A stretch of DNA of 64,000 bases from Macrobrachium rosenbergii (GCF_040412425.1 NC_089795.1:80005163-80069162); one strand, 5' to 3'; counted from the stretch's first letter, positions 48,894 to 61,544 are shown. Notes: a model not told the origin generated them from the sequence alone. Numbers and translations are program-made.

Positions 48894-49779
48894 ACTTGGA
48901 AATATGTACAAAGTGAGACCAACTCCCACACTATTTTCACTATCATATTCCTGTAATTAATGTTCTCCACTGACAAAGACTTGAGTGATGAGGCAGCATT
49001 AATAACAGACCTCATAAGTGGCAACAATCTTAATAGCCTGTGAACTGCACCCAACAACTTGTGCACACAAAGAAATAAAAATTATGTAACTGAAAGTAAA
49101 TTAACTTTATGATTGCAGATAGCTAGACTTAATATCGAACTCTACAACTATATTGGGAGGAATGTACTTCTCTGGCTCATACTCATAAGCCCTGGGTTCA
49201 ATTAATTCATAATGCCTTTACATGAGATAGTATTCAATCACTTTGGACTGGACTTTAAACATTTCCTTATGCCCTTAATAGTCTTCCCACGCATTACTGA
49301 AATAGCAAAAAATATGAGATCTACATACCATATAATTTATACAGTTACTGTATCATAACCATATAAATACCAACAAATTACTATTAGGGATTACCAACAA
49401 TAACTCTACTAAGTCCTCAACACTTAAATGTAATGGATGTGGCCGTTCAGAACAATCTACAGTTACTTATATTTCTGTGGATGCCAGAATTTAAAGTAAT
49501 GGCTGTCATTCATAATACATATCATTCCTGTTTTTAACAGGAATGAAACAGTCATAACAACAACAAATCTCGGTACCTTTAATTCTCATGTAAGTGGACT
49601 TCTTGCCTCCTAGCTGCACTGTTTCCTCTGCTGGTCATTTATACTCAAACCTGATAATCAAACTCAACATAATATTTTTTGTTCATATCACTTGTCTTCC
49701 TTCTCAGGCAGTGTAATTAACCATACACTGTGCTAAGAAATGTATTTTTTAACAATATATTAAGTCAAAACTGCATACA

Positions 49780-50250
49780 CTCAGAACACCTTGATGAGCT
49801 CAAAATCTATACTGTATATAACATTTAGAACAACCTGATGAGCTCAAAATCTATATATAAAGTTGATACAGACATCACTAGGTGAATACAATCTCACACA
49901 ACAAAATCTACCTCAAACTCCTTCCCTCTTCTTACTTTTTCAGACAACAAAATCTAGCTCCAACTCCTCCCCTCTTGTTCCTAAAGTCCTACTTTCATTA
50001 AAGACAGAAAGCCACGGGACACATGTTTCCTATAGCAAAGATCAAGAAGGATTTATGTACTAGTTTGTAAACTACCTGACCCAGCTGACAATTTGGTAAG
50101 GCACATATCATTGCAATGTGTTATTCAATCTGATGCCAACAAACAGCATCTAAAAACTATATCTTGGCATAGTGAATACAGCTAAGTTCAAAGAAACTAA
50201 ATGTCTTTCTTGCTGCTATTCAAAGAAACTAAATGTCTTTCTTGCTACTA
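49780..50250. repeat. Cluster of three short tandem duplications
   Basis: Three separate direct duplications lie within 470 bases. CCTTGATGAGCTCAAAATCTAT is echoed by CCTGATGAGCTCAAAATCTAT at ~49790 and ~49834. ACAACAAAATCTA followed by a C-rich run recurs at ~49900 and ~49945. CAAAGAAACTAAATGTCTTT occurs twice near 50190 and 50222. Confidence 0.75.
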
Positions 50251-50480
50251 AATCAAAACCAGAGGAACAGGTAAGAACAGCCACTTATCCTGTCTGTGTA
50301 TTTTTAAAAGCAATAGCTGCAAAAATAGAAAACACCCAGAAAAGGTAAGAAGCTGTATTCAAGAGCATACACTTAGTTTTAAACTCTATATCATCAATGC
50401 ATAACTACAAAAATATAAATTCTATCCATAGCAAGACATATCACAAAAATAACACATCATAATTCTATGAACTCAAGAAA

Positions 50481-52413
50481 TTAATTTTTTGCCAAGTTCT
50501 TCAGGCTGTCAATAATGTCCATTCTTTCAGATGGCTTGGTGCTGAAGTAATCCATCTGGTTTTTAGAATAACGTTCCTCAACAGGGATGATGTCACGGAA
50601 TGACCAGTCTTCCCAATGTTCATTGTATCGGCGAAGTAGTTCTATAATTTCATCATCAGTCTTGAGAATATCACTGAAAGTTGTTACAGATGTACTGATA
50701 GATCAATGAAATTACATAAAAACAGTGCAATTTGTCTAACATTTCAAAAAGCTTCTGTTTCATACTTGCAGTATAAAACTATTTTACTTTTGCTGTAATG
50801 TCTGGTACATGCAGATTTTGCAAAGGTGTGACCATCAATAGGAAGATTTCATTATGACTGAGAAACTGGTGGAGAGGTGTGGTATCTAGATGCTGACAAA
50901 AACTACCAAGATCTCAAAGACTGAGATGGCTTAGGCATGTAGTGGAAAGGGATGATGAACAGCTAAACAGAAAACCAGTAAGCATGGCAGCAGCAAGACA
51001 AAGACCTGTAGGCACACTAATGAAATCATGAAGAAAGGTGATACAGTATATTAAGACCTAGACCTGATGGGTTCAGGCATAAAGAGCACAGGTCACAAAT
51101 CGAATGGTGTGAACTCATTTTATGTCTAACCCCGTAAAGGAAAAAGCTGACAAACAAAGTTTATGATAATAATGGCTGCCTGATGCAGTGCCATAGCAGA
51201 GTTGAGACATTAATTACACATGGAACTCTTGAGTCATTCAACCACAAGAACAGACCCCTTACAATGCAACCTTAAAAGATAGGAAAAAGGTCATCAATAA
51301 GACAGACTGGTTATACAAATGCAAAAGCCTCCTTGATTCTCCTTAGATATCTTACAAAAGAGCTTTCAAGGGAAAGAAGTGTCTTACCAGGCATTACAGC
51401 ACAAGTAACTAAACAAGTTTGTTAGTTATACTGGTAAACTGTGACTAACAATTAAATTAATTTCAATACGAAAAAAATAAGCTTGAACAATATTTCATAT
51501 GTAAACATAACCTCTGAAGGATTAAAAAGTTCTGCAAGAATAAATTTACTGTACAAGGTAATCAAAATTACACTATTTATCTTTTTCATAAAGTTCTTTT
51601 TTTAGTTTTGAAGTACTTCCAATTATTCAAGCAGTTTTTATAGCATACTATTTACTAAAAATTGTGAATTTTAGTGAAAAAAATTATTTCCAAGTCTTTG
51701 TGGCCAATTTATTAACAAGAACAAGCTGTATTCATTAACAAAAGAAACTATAAATCAACTGGATCACTGAAAAGTAAATTTCTAGTACATACTAGTCCAG
51801 TGCAGGAGTAAGTTTCTATAGCTGAAATCTGTTAAACTCACCTAGAAGGTTGTCTGGGGAGATCAGGACACGTAACACCACTGAATATCAGTACACCACG
51901 AAGAGCAAACCAGCCTCCATATCTTGGATGCAGACATACTCCAAATATTTTCTTCTTTTCATCCCAAGGGTCTGACTTTACATCCTTTCGCTGATAATAT
52001 CGAACAGCCCCAGAAACATGTCCAGCAGTCTGCACTAAGATTCTGGGTCGTCTGTTTGCTGTCAGCTCAAAGTCATGAATAGTAGTGATATCATAAGATG
52101 GAAATTCCTCTTTTATGCCTGAGAAATGTTTCACCATACACTGATCAAGAGGATCTCCCTGAGGTCTCAAACAGTCAGCCTCCAAAAGATAAGGAATGAA
52201 TGTCTTTTCAAACATGCTTGGAATGCTTATAATTACAAAAGCTAGCGTATCTGGTTGATACTCAAGATGAAATGACTCTGCCACATGGTCATTATACCAT
52301 CCAACTTTGAATGGATGACATTCAAACCCATTAGGGCTTAAAAGCAAGTCGAGCTTGCTCTTAATTTTACTAAAGTCTTCCAGACTGACAATGCTTTCTG
52401 TCTTTTCTAGCAT
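50481..52413 (-). CDS. MMACHC: MMACHC (cobalamin C) homologue, cyanocobalamin reductase/dealkylase
   Basis: Two coding exons on the minus strand: 52413-51842 and 50673-50481. They are joined by TCTAG|GTGAGT and AACTTTCAG|TGATATTC in phase 2 to give 254 aa (human ~282). MMACHC is cytosolic; it removes the upper ligand of cobalamins using glutathione or flavin and passes the cofactor towards methionine synthase and methylmalonyl-CoA mutase. Conserved blocks in order: VGWYND (~37), DPLDQCMVKHF (~87), NRRPRILVQTAGHVSGA (~120-136, His132 equals human His122), YYQRKDV..DPW, GVCLHPRYGGWFALRGV (~158-174, Arg172 equals human Arg161) and, from exon 2, HWEDWSFRD..VEERYSKNQMDYFST. The variable human C-terminal tail is absent. 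The chosen ATG follows an acceptor (CTTTCGTCAACAG) five bases upstream. An in-frame ATG at 52455 would add 14 residues if that splice site is not used. It lies about 6.7 kb upstream of TXNDC15 on the same strand. Confidence 0.96.
50850..51150 (+). mobile_element. LINE 3' fragment in MMACHC intron
   Basis: Antisense to MMACHC, the plus strand reads TKISK then LRWLRHVVERDDEQLNRKPV and AAARQRPVGTLMKS. This is the characteristic end of a non-LTR retrotransposon polymerase (LRW-x-x-HV-x-R-x-D-D-E, then an Arg/Pro-rich GRP-like segment). It ends near NPVKEKADKQ (about 51130-51160). Stops interrupt it; a dead insertion inside the single coding intron. Confidence 0.6.
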
Positions 52414-52459
52414 AGTTTCTGTTGACGAAAGTCCAATGAATTCAAAAAGTAACAAGATA

Positions 52460-54410
52460 TGGTTTATTGCTTAACTTTACTTTGTTTGACTTGAACTTTG
52501 TTGATATACAATCTGAAAGGAAGGAAAGAAATCCTTCTCAGTAAATACTTCAACAAAAAGTATCTTGGTCTTATTTTTTTAAAATTCCAGAATAAAAATA
52601 AGGTTACTGTATATCTTTCATCCATTTTATGTTATAAAAAGTTCTATCTAGATGGTATCACAAGTATCCAGAATTCCTCCAAAGGAAGTAAATGGCTTTT
52701 GAAAACTTAAAAATTTTTCCGCATGAAATTGTCAGAAAGTTTATACTGTACACTCTTGATAACTGTCATCTCCAGAACACAGAATACACAAAAAATATTT
52801 TCTATGGCAGCTACATTATTTTCTCTGAACTCTTTAAAAAATAGCTAATAAGGTTCCATTTCTCTGATCTATAATATTTATAACATGACAGTTCACAGAC
52901 ACTGGTTCAGCAGGAAGGCAAAATAAAAAAAATCCATAAGTACATCTAGAGCACTTGGTTTACATCAAACAGTATTTGAACAACAATGAATCTTCATAAC
53001 AGAAAAGATGACTAAACAGTGACATGATTTTACTTTAAAATACAGCAAAATAACATAGCAAAATAATATGTGATGCCCTGGAACACAGAAATAACAGGGG
53101 ACAAGCAGTAGACATCCAATTCAATTAAAATTTTATGGATATTTTTAAAGTGGTGACTTAACATACTTCTCACCACACACAAATAGTTCACGGTATAATT
53201 AAGGAGAAAGGGACTGCTATACTATCAAGTCAAAGAAGTTCACTCACTAACCTAATTGCAAATAATGCAACAGTTGCTCCTCGTTAGCAATCAACCTTAT
53301 CCGGTATATGTACTAAAAGCTTGTCTGGTAACCAAAAGTTCTTAATAATGAAACAAATACCGTAACATTTTAGCATCACATACACTAGCATATATATTTG
53401 ATATATTGTAAGAAATACTTCTTAAATTAGCTATAATGTACTGAGACTTAATTTATAAAAGTATTTAGTGAAAGACAAACCTCAGGGAGCTTTATGTATT
53501 AGCCTGACAAATGTAACTTGAATGTTGTTTTTTATTAAAATCTGCAGCGACAGGAAGGCATTCCCATTGTTTCATTGTGAATAGTTAGTCTTCCCACTAT
53601 GTCAGTTCACAAAATAAGATCTGCTAATTAAAGCAGGTAAGAGATGACACTCCATTCTTAAGGGAGGGTAAGCTATGAAAGTCCTTTGGTTGAGATAATA
53701 CAAATTTCCATAAACAAAATTTAATATTTAGATACTTATCAACTGTTAAAGATAGCCATATCTTTGCGCCAACAGGCGAATAGGCATTCAAATACCATAA
53801 TCCTTCAATTACTGGTAATAATAGAGCCAAAGCCCTGCTGGATAAGGTCAAATAAAACTCTACAGATGTAAAACAGCACCTCTGTACCCTTACTCACCCT
53901 ACCTTGTCAATATCAAATAATAACCATAAATACTAATTATGCTCATAAACAACAACCATCACATTTTAAACTGAAAGCTTGATACGAAAGGCAATTAGTT
54001 AGCACATTTTCCCAAATTTGTAACAAAATATACTAAATACATGCATTGTAAAGAAAAATTAAAAAGTAAAAAATCACAATGAGGTATAATGATATAAGAG
54101 TTTCTGCCAATGTGGAAGCTCACATAAAATACAGAAGTGTAAGCACCCACTTTTTACCATACACTACTAAACTGATGATGTACAGTGTCCATAACAACCA
54201 ATTAAAAGCGATAAATAAATTGACAAATGATGACATGTTAAGTGACATCGTGCTTTTTAAAAAGCAAATAAAAATCCCAGAAACCTTATTTCCTCTCCCT
54301 CTCTCACTTTGCATTTTTGTTGTGTTTTCATCATTTTTTGAAATTTTGTCATTTTATGCAGTGAAAATTAAGGTATGACAAAATTTCAAGAAATAAAAAT
54401 AAGAAATGAT
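52460..54410. other. Upstream of MMACHC coding exon; no other gene seen
   Basis: AT-rich, presumably the 5' intron or flank of MMACHC. Only chance frames. Confidence 0.45.
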
Positions 54411-54416
54411 AGAAGA

Positions 54417-54512
54417 GAAAGGAAAGGAAAGGAAAGGAAAGGAAAGGTGTGTGTGTGGGTGTGTTTTATAGGCTGTGCATATGTCAAGGAATTTCTTAGC
54501 ACATTATCAGAT

Positions 54513-54576
<64 letters not shown>
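54417..54576. repeat. (GGAAA)n and (CT)n microsatellites
   Basis: A pentanucleotide GGAAA run at 54417-54447 is followed by a short GT tract, then a 63-bp CT array at 54514-54576. A C/T-rich, C-cluster segment continues to about 54840. Confidence 0.95.
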
Positions 54577-54579
<3 letters not shown>

Positions 54580-54849
54580 TTGTGCATGATTATTTTATCA
54601 CAAATTACAGTAATATCCTTTCATAAAATTTAAAGCCCTAAAGACATCAAACACTTGCTTACCCCTCTCCACCCATCCTGCATGTCATTCCCACCCCCTC
54701 CCAAAACTCCTTTACAGCCAACCACCCCAATAACCCTTTCTTTGTATGCTCATTCCTGTGAAGTGTTACTAACACCTCTCTCTTTTTCTCTCTCCCCGTC
54801 CTGCGTTACCAACTGCTCCCCTCCCATCCTGCCCAGCCTTCTAACTTAA

Positions 54850-55560
54850 AAGGAATGGTACTGAAGAAAACTTGTTCAAGCTGACGAGATGGAAACAAGA
54901 GATACAGAAAATCTGAACTTTCATTTCTTATTTTGCACTTTTTTTTTTTTACCCCAAATGGAGTGTACAAAAAGATACTAGGTACTGTAATGCCTTGACA
55001 ATCTAATTTCATACCAACATGAAATTCAATATTATGAATGCTTAAATTACAGCATACTCATTTTTGCATTTTCTGCATAGTAAATACAAGGGACAAATTA
55101 CTAGGTTCCACATTTACTAACAAGAATACGAAGATTTGCATCGTAACCCAATTCCAATGTTGTTTTTAGAAGTTTTCCACTATTTTTTGGACATTGTTGG
55201 GTTGTGTTAGCTGCTTGTTGTGCAAGTGCTGTACAAAAGTGCTTCTGTATTTTTTCTTGTTCTTCTGATAAGTAACAGCATACACAAACTTCAAAACTTC
55301 TGGTCAAGTTTCTCAATGATTCCTAATTCAACTCAATCCCTTTTCAATATTTTTTCCAATGCTGTACTGTATTTTCTGACTCGAGCCAATTTTCCCCATT
55401 TGATATACTGTATTCATTTTAATAATTATTGCCGTGTGTATTAGAAGTGCTGACAGAGATTATAAGAATGGGATTCCTTTTACTGAATATGCAAAGTCAG
55501 AATGTAAGGCTAAGATGCTTACGTATGAGGTCCAGAGTCCTAAGTCAGATATGACCAAAT
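54850..55560. other. No gene supported
   Basis: AT-rich. A 71-codon minus frame (55101-55316) and a 74-codon plus frame overlap each other; neither has splice or domain support. Confidence 0.4.
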
Positions 55561-55564
55561 GCCC

Positions 55565-55587
55565 TAGGTTAGGTTAGGTTAGGTTAT
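55565..55587. repeat. Interstitial telomere-like (TTAGG)4 tract
   Basis: Four consecutive TTAGG units (CTAGGTTAGG.. to ..AGGTTA). TTAGG is the ancestral arthropod telomere repeat. Further GGTTAGGTTAGG occurs at about 57414-57424. At this length it is a scar or chance, not a telomere. Confidence 0.7.
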
Positions 55588-55608
55588 GTCAGGAAGAGCA
55601 AACTTTGG

Positions 55609-55650
55609 ACCATTAGAATGCATCCCATTGTAGGGATACATTCTAATGGT
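55609..55650. repeat. 18-bp inverted repeat, 6-base loop
   Basis: ACCATTAGAATGCATCCC (55609-55626) and GGGATACATTCTAATGGT (55633-55650) pair with one G-T-type mismatch. It lies 22 bases after the (TTAGG)4 tract. Confidence 0.85.
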
Positions 55651-55699
55651 CATGACATATTTATCCTTGTGCCTATAACGTAATTTATTATTGATACCG

Positions 55700-57470
55700 A
55701 TTACAGGCATGATTCATGTATTTTTGCTATCTTGTGGTTTATACATTTCTGACCATCTTGGTTTGTGCAATTAACGTGCTGTTGGCTTTCCATTCCCCAA
55801 AATCTATTTTCAAGTGTGGCACTCCCATAGGTCAAAGTATACCTTAGTTTAACCACACCACTAAGCTGAATAACAGCTCTCCTAGGGCTGGTCCGAAGGA
55901 TTAGACTTACTTTACATGGCTAAGTACCAATTGCTTACCTAGCAACGGGATCTACAGCTTGTCATATATGGAGGAAGGGCAAAACACACAAGTGAATGAT
56001 TTGCACTAATAGTAAGGAACAGAAATACGCATCAAACAATATAGAACTAAGTTGTAAGTAAAATATATTAGTTCATGTATCTGGCAAGAAATTGACATTA
56101 CCTTAGTACGTATCATAGTACCATCAGTTTCTGTATTCATTTATGATGATTTTGATATTGAAATCTCTCTGTAGACTTAAAATACCCTACAGACTAAACA
56201 CAATGTTTACACTACACTTATAACAGGCTAGCCACCTATGGTACTATGCTATACAGTCGTACGTTCCAGAGCACATCCTCAAGACTAGTGAACTCTTGGA
56301 CAGACCAGAGTGTAATGGACATGGCGCCGACTTATGCTGTTGACACATCTATTCAAGTATGACGTAGAGCCTTGGTAATTGTTGTAGGATATGAGATAGG
56401 GCTCTAAGTCCTTTTTATTCTATCATTGCGCCAACAAGCACTACTTTGGTTGAGCCCAACTGTAAGAGAATTCATTGTAATTGGTTGGCCAGTCTTATGG
56501 AGCCCTGGGGGGGACCATGAGAGTGTAACTCCTTTGAGGACTCACAGCGGCTACCAAAAGTAGCTTTTTCCTGCGTCAAAACCTGTTCTACTTTGTGCTC
56601 TTAAGACTCCCTAATATAGTTAATAGTAAAAAAAATCATAATAAAATGTCACAAATTTACTGTTACCAAGACATTTACCATCTTTCGTTTGCTTCAACAT
56701 TCAGTCCTAAGATGGTGGTGCTATACAGGCCTATGGCGATCACGGAAGCAGATATGGGGTAATTCTAAGACTGAGCTCTGCACAGAAATATTGTTTTTTA
56801 ATAAATTTTTTTGCTGAACAATTTATAAAATGGTATATAAATGGAGTACAAGTGAGATAACTTAATAAAGTTACCAAATATGAGAAATTTACAGACTTTT
56901 GTATCTTTTAAACTCTGCAGGATGCCATATTTAGTACCTGCCCCTAGGGTTAATGTAAACAGGCCTACACAAATAAAAGACTGTAAATTTCTCACAGTAT
57001 TTCGATAAATTTATCATGTTATCCCACCTGTACTGCATCATATACACCCTTTCCTATATTATTCACTCAAAAAAATTTAATGGTAAAACTTAAGACAACT
57101 TCTGCATCCTGATTCCCACTCATCATTGACTGGAATATTCACTGCCTTTTGTTTGTGATTCTGGTTATGTTTATGTCTTTTGTTAATATTTATGATATTT
57201 ACTGTCTTTTGCTTATGTTTTTATGTCCAGCCCCAAGGGAAGGTACTAGTATAAACTTGGCGCCCATTTCGCACTTAAGCCTATTCTGGTAGTTACCAAA
57301 TCAAAGAGGTGTGGCAGTAGCCTTTAGATTGACCAATTTCAGGGTCTGAATTGCCAGGGGGGTCAGAGGGGCAAAGCCCCTCCCCAAAGCCAGGTTAGGG
57401 CACGACATCCATTGGTTAGGTTAGGAAAAAGGGAAATTAACCACTACTTCCTCTGAAATGCACACTAGAT
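55700..57470. other. No gene supported
   Basis: A mixed stretch with short GC patches. AGGGGCAAAGCCCCT near 57373-57387 is a perfect short hairpin. No coding support. Confidence 0.35.
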
Positions 57471-57479
57471 CTGGAGTAG

Positions 57480-57835
57480 CCTAGCTCTAATTTCCTACAT
57501 TCACTCCCATCCTATTATTCTTAAACATAGGCGTAGCCTAAGCTAACCTTTTCTGGCCTATGAAGACCTTTAACTAGGCCTACTCTAAATAAATAGGTCT
57601 AGGCTAAGTAATAATAGGTTACTGCAAAAGAAATGTCAGGCCTAGGCTAAAATACAGGTGTAGACGTAACCAACTCCCAAACCTCCATATAGGGCCTTTA
57701 ATTGGACCTAGTTTTGGCAAACTACTGATTAGCCTTACCAGCCTTGATAGGCCTAGGCTACGCCAAGTCTACTCTAGTATCGTAGGCCTAGGCTTAGGTG
57801 GCCTTTGAGACCAGAGTAGACTAGGATATTTCCTA
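57480..57835. repeat. CTAGG/AGGCCTA-rich low-complexity segment
   Basis: Many copies of CCTAGGCTA, AGGCCTA and TAGCCTA occur in both orientations without a fixed period. The words are palindromic or near-palindromic. I read it as a degenerate satellite-like region. Confidence 0.6.
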
Positions 57836-58060
57836 AGCTCATTTTTCTTTTAGTAAATATCTAGTCAGATCATGTTAAATATCTAGTAACCAACTAACCT
57901 GTACGGTAGTGTGCTTGATTGAAAGTTCTTAAGTCGTCTAGGTCTATATTTACGTCCCCAATGACTTGTGTTTACAATAGACTACGGGGCTCGAGGTAAA
58001 ATTTTTTCCTTGCTTGAACTATATCGAGAGGTGAATGATTCCATTGGTGTGCTCGTATAA

Positions 58061-58070
58061 CCGCCATCTT
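58061..58070 (-). promoter_or_regulatory. AAGATGGCGG motif (YY1-like), possible MMACHC start region
   Basis: On the minus strand AAGATGGCGG matches the YY1 core that often lies at transcription starts of housekeeping genes in animals. It is 5.6 kb upstream of the MMACHC coding exon, which needs an upstream untranslated exon. A 31-codon frame starts at this ATG (MAVIRAHQWNHS..). The link to MMACHC is inference. Confidence 0.25.
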
Positions 58071-58256
58071 TGAAAGAGATGCTGGAAGAGTTCTGCATAG
58101 GATATGACATGTTCTGTGTAAGAAATAACGTTGTAAAGATGTCATTAAGGGGAATATAATCAGTAACTTGCAATGAAAATCAAAATCAGAATCGAAATTG
58201 TACTCACATTCAATCCGGTAATTTCTAAATTACAGTATATCTCCCATTGTAATCAA

Positions 58257-58690
58257 GGACGAAAATTATTTCACTGTGACACAAGGAAGAAAAGTATTTC
58301 ACTGTAACAAAAGCAAGATAATTATTTCACAGTAACAAAGGGGAAAAAGTTATTTCACCGTAATAAAAATAAGAAAATAATATTACTGTGATATAAGGAA
58401 TAAAAGTATTTTATATTGTAATAAAAGCAGAAAATTATTTCACTGTAATAAAAAAGAAGACAATTATTTCACTGAAATAAAAAGTAAGAAAATTATTTTA
58501 CTGTAATAAAAGGAAGAAAAGTATTTCACTGCAATAAATCGTAAGAAAATTATTTCACTGTAATAAAAAGGAAGAAAATGATCCCACTGTAATATAAGGA
58601 AGAAAATTATTTCACCGTAATAAAAACTAGGGAAAATATTTCACTGTAATAAAAATATGAAATTTATTTCAATGTAATAAAAGGAACAAA
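58257..58690. repeat. Minisatellite, ~15 units of ~29 bp
   Basis: Imperfect units of the form AAAATTATTTCACTGTAATA followed by AAAA(G)GAAG. Units vary by a few bases in length and sequence. The array is AT-rich and has no conserved frame. Confidence 0.92.
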
Positions 58691-59019
58691 ATAACATATT
58701 CTAGAGTCCATTATTTTACCATCATCTCCAACGCCGAAGGAGGGTAGTACCCTCAGTGCATGTCACACGGTGCACTGTAGGCAATAATATGCTTTAAATC
58801 TTCCCAGGTTCCGCAAACAGCAAGACAGGAAAACGAGTACTGCTTATTTAAACCATGAAATGCTTAAGTAGGTCCTTCAGCATCCAAAGTTTGAGAGCGA
58901 TTATTTGCAGCAATTAAGCCTAGGTATCTTAAGTATCACTTACTTTTAGAAACTTAAAATTCTTAATAAAATCTGAAGTGTATATATATTTTACATACAT
59001 ACAGTATATATACATACAT

Positions 59020-59024
<5 letters not shown>

Positions 59025-59112
<88 letters not shown>

Positions 59113-59118
59113 GTGTGC
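59025..59118. repeat. (TA)n microsatellite with TG tail
   Basis: About 80 bp of TA, flanked by TACA repeats on the left and GTGTGTGCGTGTG to about 59126 on the right. Confidence 0.97.
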
Positions 59119-59845
59119 GTGTGTGTGACTTCTTTAGCAGCAAAGCATTTTATGAAGTAATAGACAAAACAAAAATGAATAATAATTTTAAAAATTGAAA
59201 GTAGCAGCGACCAGTTACTCCAGAAATCTTTAATAAAGAAAATACTGAGAGGCCCTTTCACTGCATGTGAAAGTATGAATAGTCAATAATATTACATATG
59301 AAAAGCAATGCTGAGACTAGCCAAGAATATTGAGCAATGATGGAATAAATTCGGTACTAATACCTTGGTGTGTGTGTGTGTGTTTGTTTCTCTGATACAG
59401 AATGAGCTCTTTAAGTCATAACTCTTTTATTCTAATTCGATATCAAATTCGAATGGTTCTGTGAAAATTACACAAAAGTACTCTGTCGTCTACGTCTTGG
59501 GCCTGAAAATATGTATTAAACAATTGTGACACAAGAAATGGAAGGGTTGAGGTTGCAGAGATTTCGACATTAAATGAGTTTGTGAATTTTGATCAAGTGA
59601 AAGTTCCAAGTGACTCTGCTACTAGGTAACACTTGAAAACTGGCATTTCTTGATGCAATAAGTTGGGGAAATTATTATCTGCGCAAACTTCGCGTGAAGA
59701 CTGCCCAGCTGCAAAAGTGAAAGTTGTGAGAAATTTCGCTATGAACAGGTTGTTTGTGTAGCTCTGTATAGTATTTTTTTTTTTTTTTTGCAATACGTAC
59801 TATGGATAATTTCACGCGACAGAAAGTGACGAAGATAACACTGCC

Positions 59846-59848
<3 letters not shown>

Positions 59849-59897
<49 letters not shown>
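59849..59897. repeat. (CT)n microsatellite
   Basis: About 49 bp of CT dinucleotide. The Arg-Glu frame on the opposite strand is an artefact. Confidence 0.97.
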
Positions 59898-59899
<2 letters not shown>

Positions 59900-59900
<1 letters not shown>

Positions 59901-60970
59901 CGTTCTTGGAAATTTTCAAGGAAGAAAGGGCCCACGTGGCGGTAACCAGAAAATACTGGATATTACGGCGAAAGCTCTCCCTTGGCTTACGGTTATATGT
60001 TGACAAGAGGGGAAAAGTGCGGTGTCATGTGAGAACTGGTCACGCGTGTAACTCACGGTTTTTTATTTAACGCCTGGTCAGCACCGGTCATATCCAGATG
60101 GCTACATGGACTTTCTTTCCTTGACTTATATAGGCAACTGACGGCCGAGTGTCCTGGGGAATTAAAGGGTATATTTTGCCTTCTTTGTGCCAGGTGGGGA
60201 GGCTAACTATCCTCTATGTCTAACCAACAGTGCCGGGTGAAGAAGGTAACCATTAACCAACAATGCTAGGTCAAACCAACGTTTTAAGTGATACTTTAAA
60301 GTTCATAGTATTAAATTAATCAATCATTTCTGAATTTCTTTGCATTGAAAGCTCGTAATCATAAAAACAAAACTGGTTTCAAAATAATAAATTCTGCAGA
60401 CAACAGGAGTAATCACATAATCAATGATAAACTCTTGGTCACCTTGCTAATGAGTACCATATACTTTGGAGGCTTAAATTTAAAGTCAGTGGCACCTGTG
60501 GGCTTGTTCCATATGAACAGGGTTTATCTTCAGAGTAATAACAATAATAATAATAAGACTCACATCTCCTTCAAACACCTGCACAAAGGCCCTTCCATTC
60601 TACAACTTCTTCCACGTTAGCTAGTTAAATACACTCAGTTCGCTTATGCTATGGCCTCTTTACCACATCTATGCCTTGCCCCTTTACTTTTCGCTTTTCA
60701 GGACTTCAGTATGATAACATTTCATCTGAACTTCTGCCTTTATTCTCTCATTTGTGATCACTTCCATAAAGGAGAGCTATTCAGCTATCCCTCATGTCGC
60801 CAATTTTGACTTCCATATCGGCTACACAGATCCAGCTACCTTCTTTGCTCTAGCTGTTCTGTGATTCAGCTACTTTCTCATCATCCCACATCCTTTCAAC
60901 CTTTCTCAAACCGCGACCCTCATGAGCAACTCAGTATGACTGAAGAACCGTCACTTTAAAATTTTGGATT
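59900..60970. other. No gene supported
   Basis: The start (59920-60240) is less AT-rich, with CCCACGTGGCGG and CTTATATAGGC elements that could be promoter-like on the plus strand. No start codon with splice support was found. The rest is ordinary AT-rich DNA. Confidence 0.35.
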
Positions 60971-60980
60971 CAATAATATG

Positions 60981-61391
60981 TAGGGTTACCATATTTTCAT
61001 CAACCAAAGACAATACGAAAGGAATCTATAATTACTATGACGGGTTCCAAACCTATCTACACGTTTTTATTTACTCTTCCTTCCAAATCTGTTAGACATT
61101 TTTTCCTTTGACGGGTCACAAGTTTATCTGAAAACACGATTTTTTTTGCTATTCATTTCTGTTTTCAATTCTGCTGGGCCTTTTTGCTCTGCGGGGTCCA
61201 AAGCCTATTTGCAAACACGAATTTTCGCTGTTAATTTGCCGTATACACACGTTCCTACTGAACATTGGAACATTGTTGGGTGACTGACTGCTTGTCCTGA
61301 ACATTCTGGGACATTTTCTGACAGACCAGGACGCAGGACAAGGCCTCGGCCGGGACGAGTCCCAGCCAAACCGGAACGTCTGGTAACCCTA
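60981..61391. mobile_element. hAT-like non-autonomous element (MITE)
   Basis: Perfect 11-bp terminal inverted repeats, TAGGGTTACCA (60981-60991) and TGGTAACCCTA (61381-61391), enclose 411 bp. The flanks ATAATATG (60973-60980) and ATCATATG (61392-61399) match at 7 of 8 bases, the 8-bp target duplication expected of hAT transposons. No transposase frame, so it would depend on a helper elsewhere. The right part is GC-rich and self-complementary (GGCCTCGGCCGGGACGAGTCCC). Confidence 0.75.
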
Positions 61392-61544
61392 ATCATATGC
61401 AATGTCCTAGTACAAAAATAGCAATGCACTGTAATAAATTTACTACTTGCATTAAAAAGATATTATTATAACTATTTCTGTTAAATAAGTGAGGTGTTGC
61501 TTCGTGTAACGGCGAAGTTGAAAAAACTAAAACATACCCTCGCT

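Noticed and set aside
49170..49240. tRNA-like B box GGGTTCAATTAA
   Set aside because: No matching A box at the right spacing.
54079..54378. 99-codon plus-strand frame
   Set aside because: AT-rich chance frame overlapped by an antisense frame, with no splice support.
58257..58690. CRISPR-like array of regularly spaced repeats
   Set aside because: The units are contiguous, degenerate and AT-rich with no unique spacers; it is a eukaryotic minisatellite.
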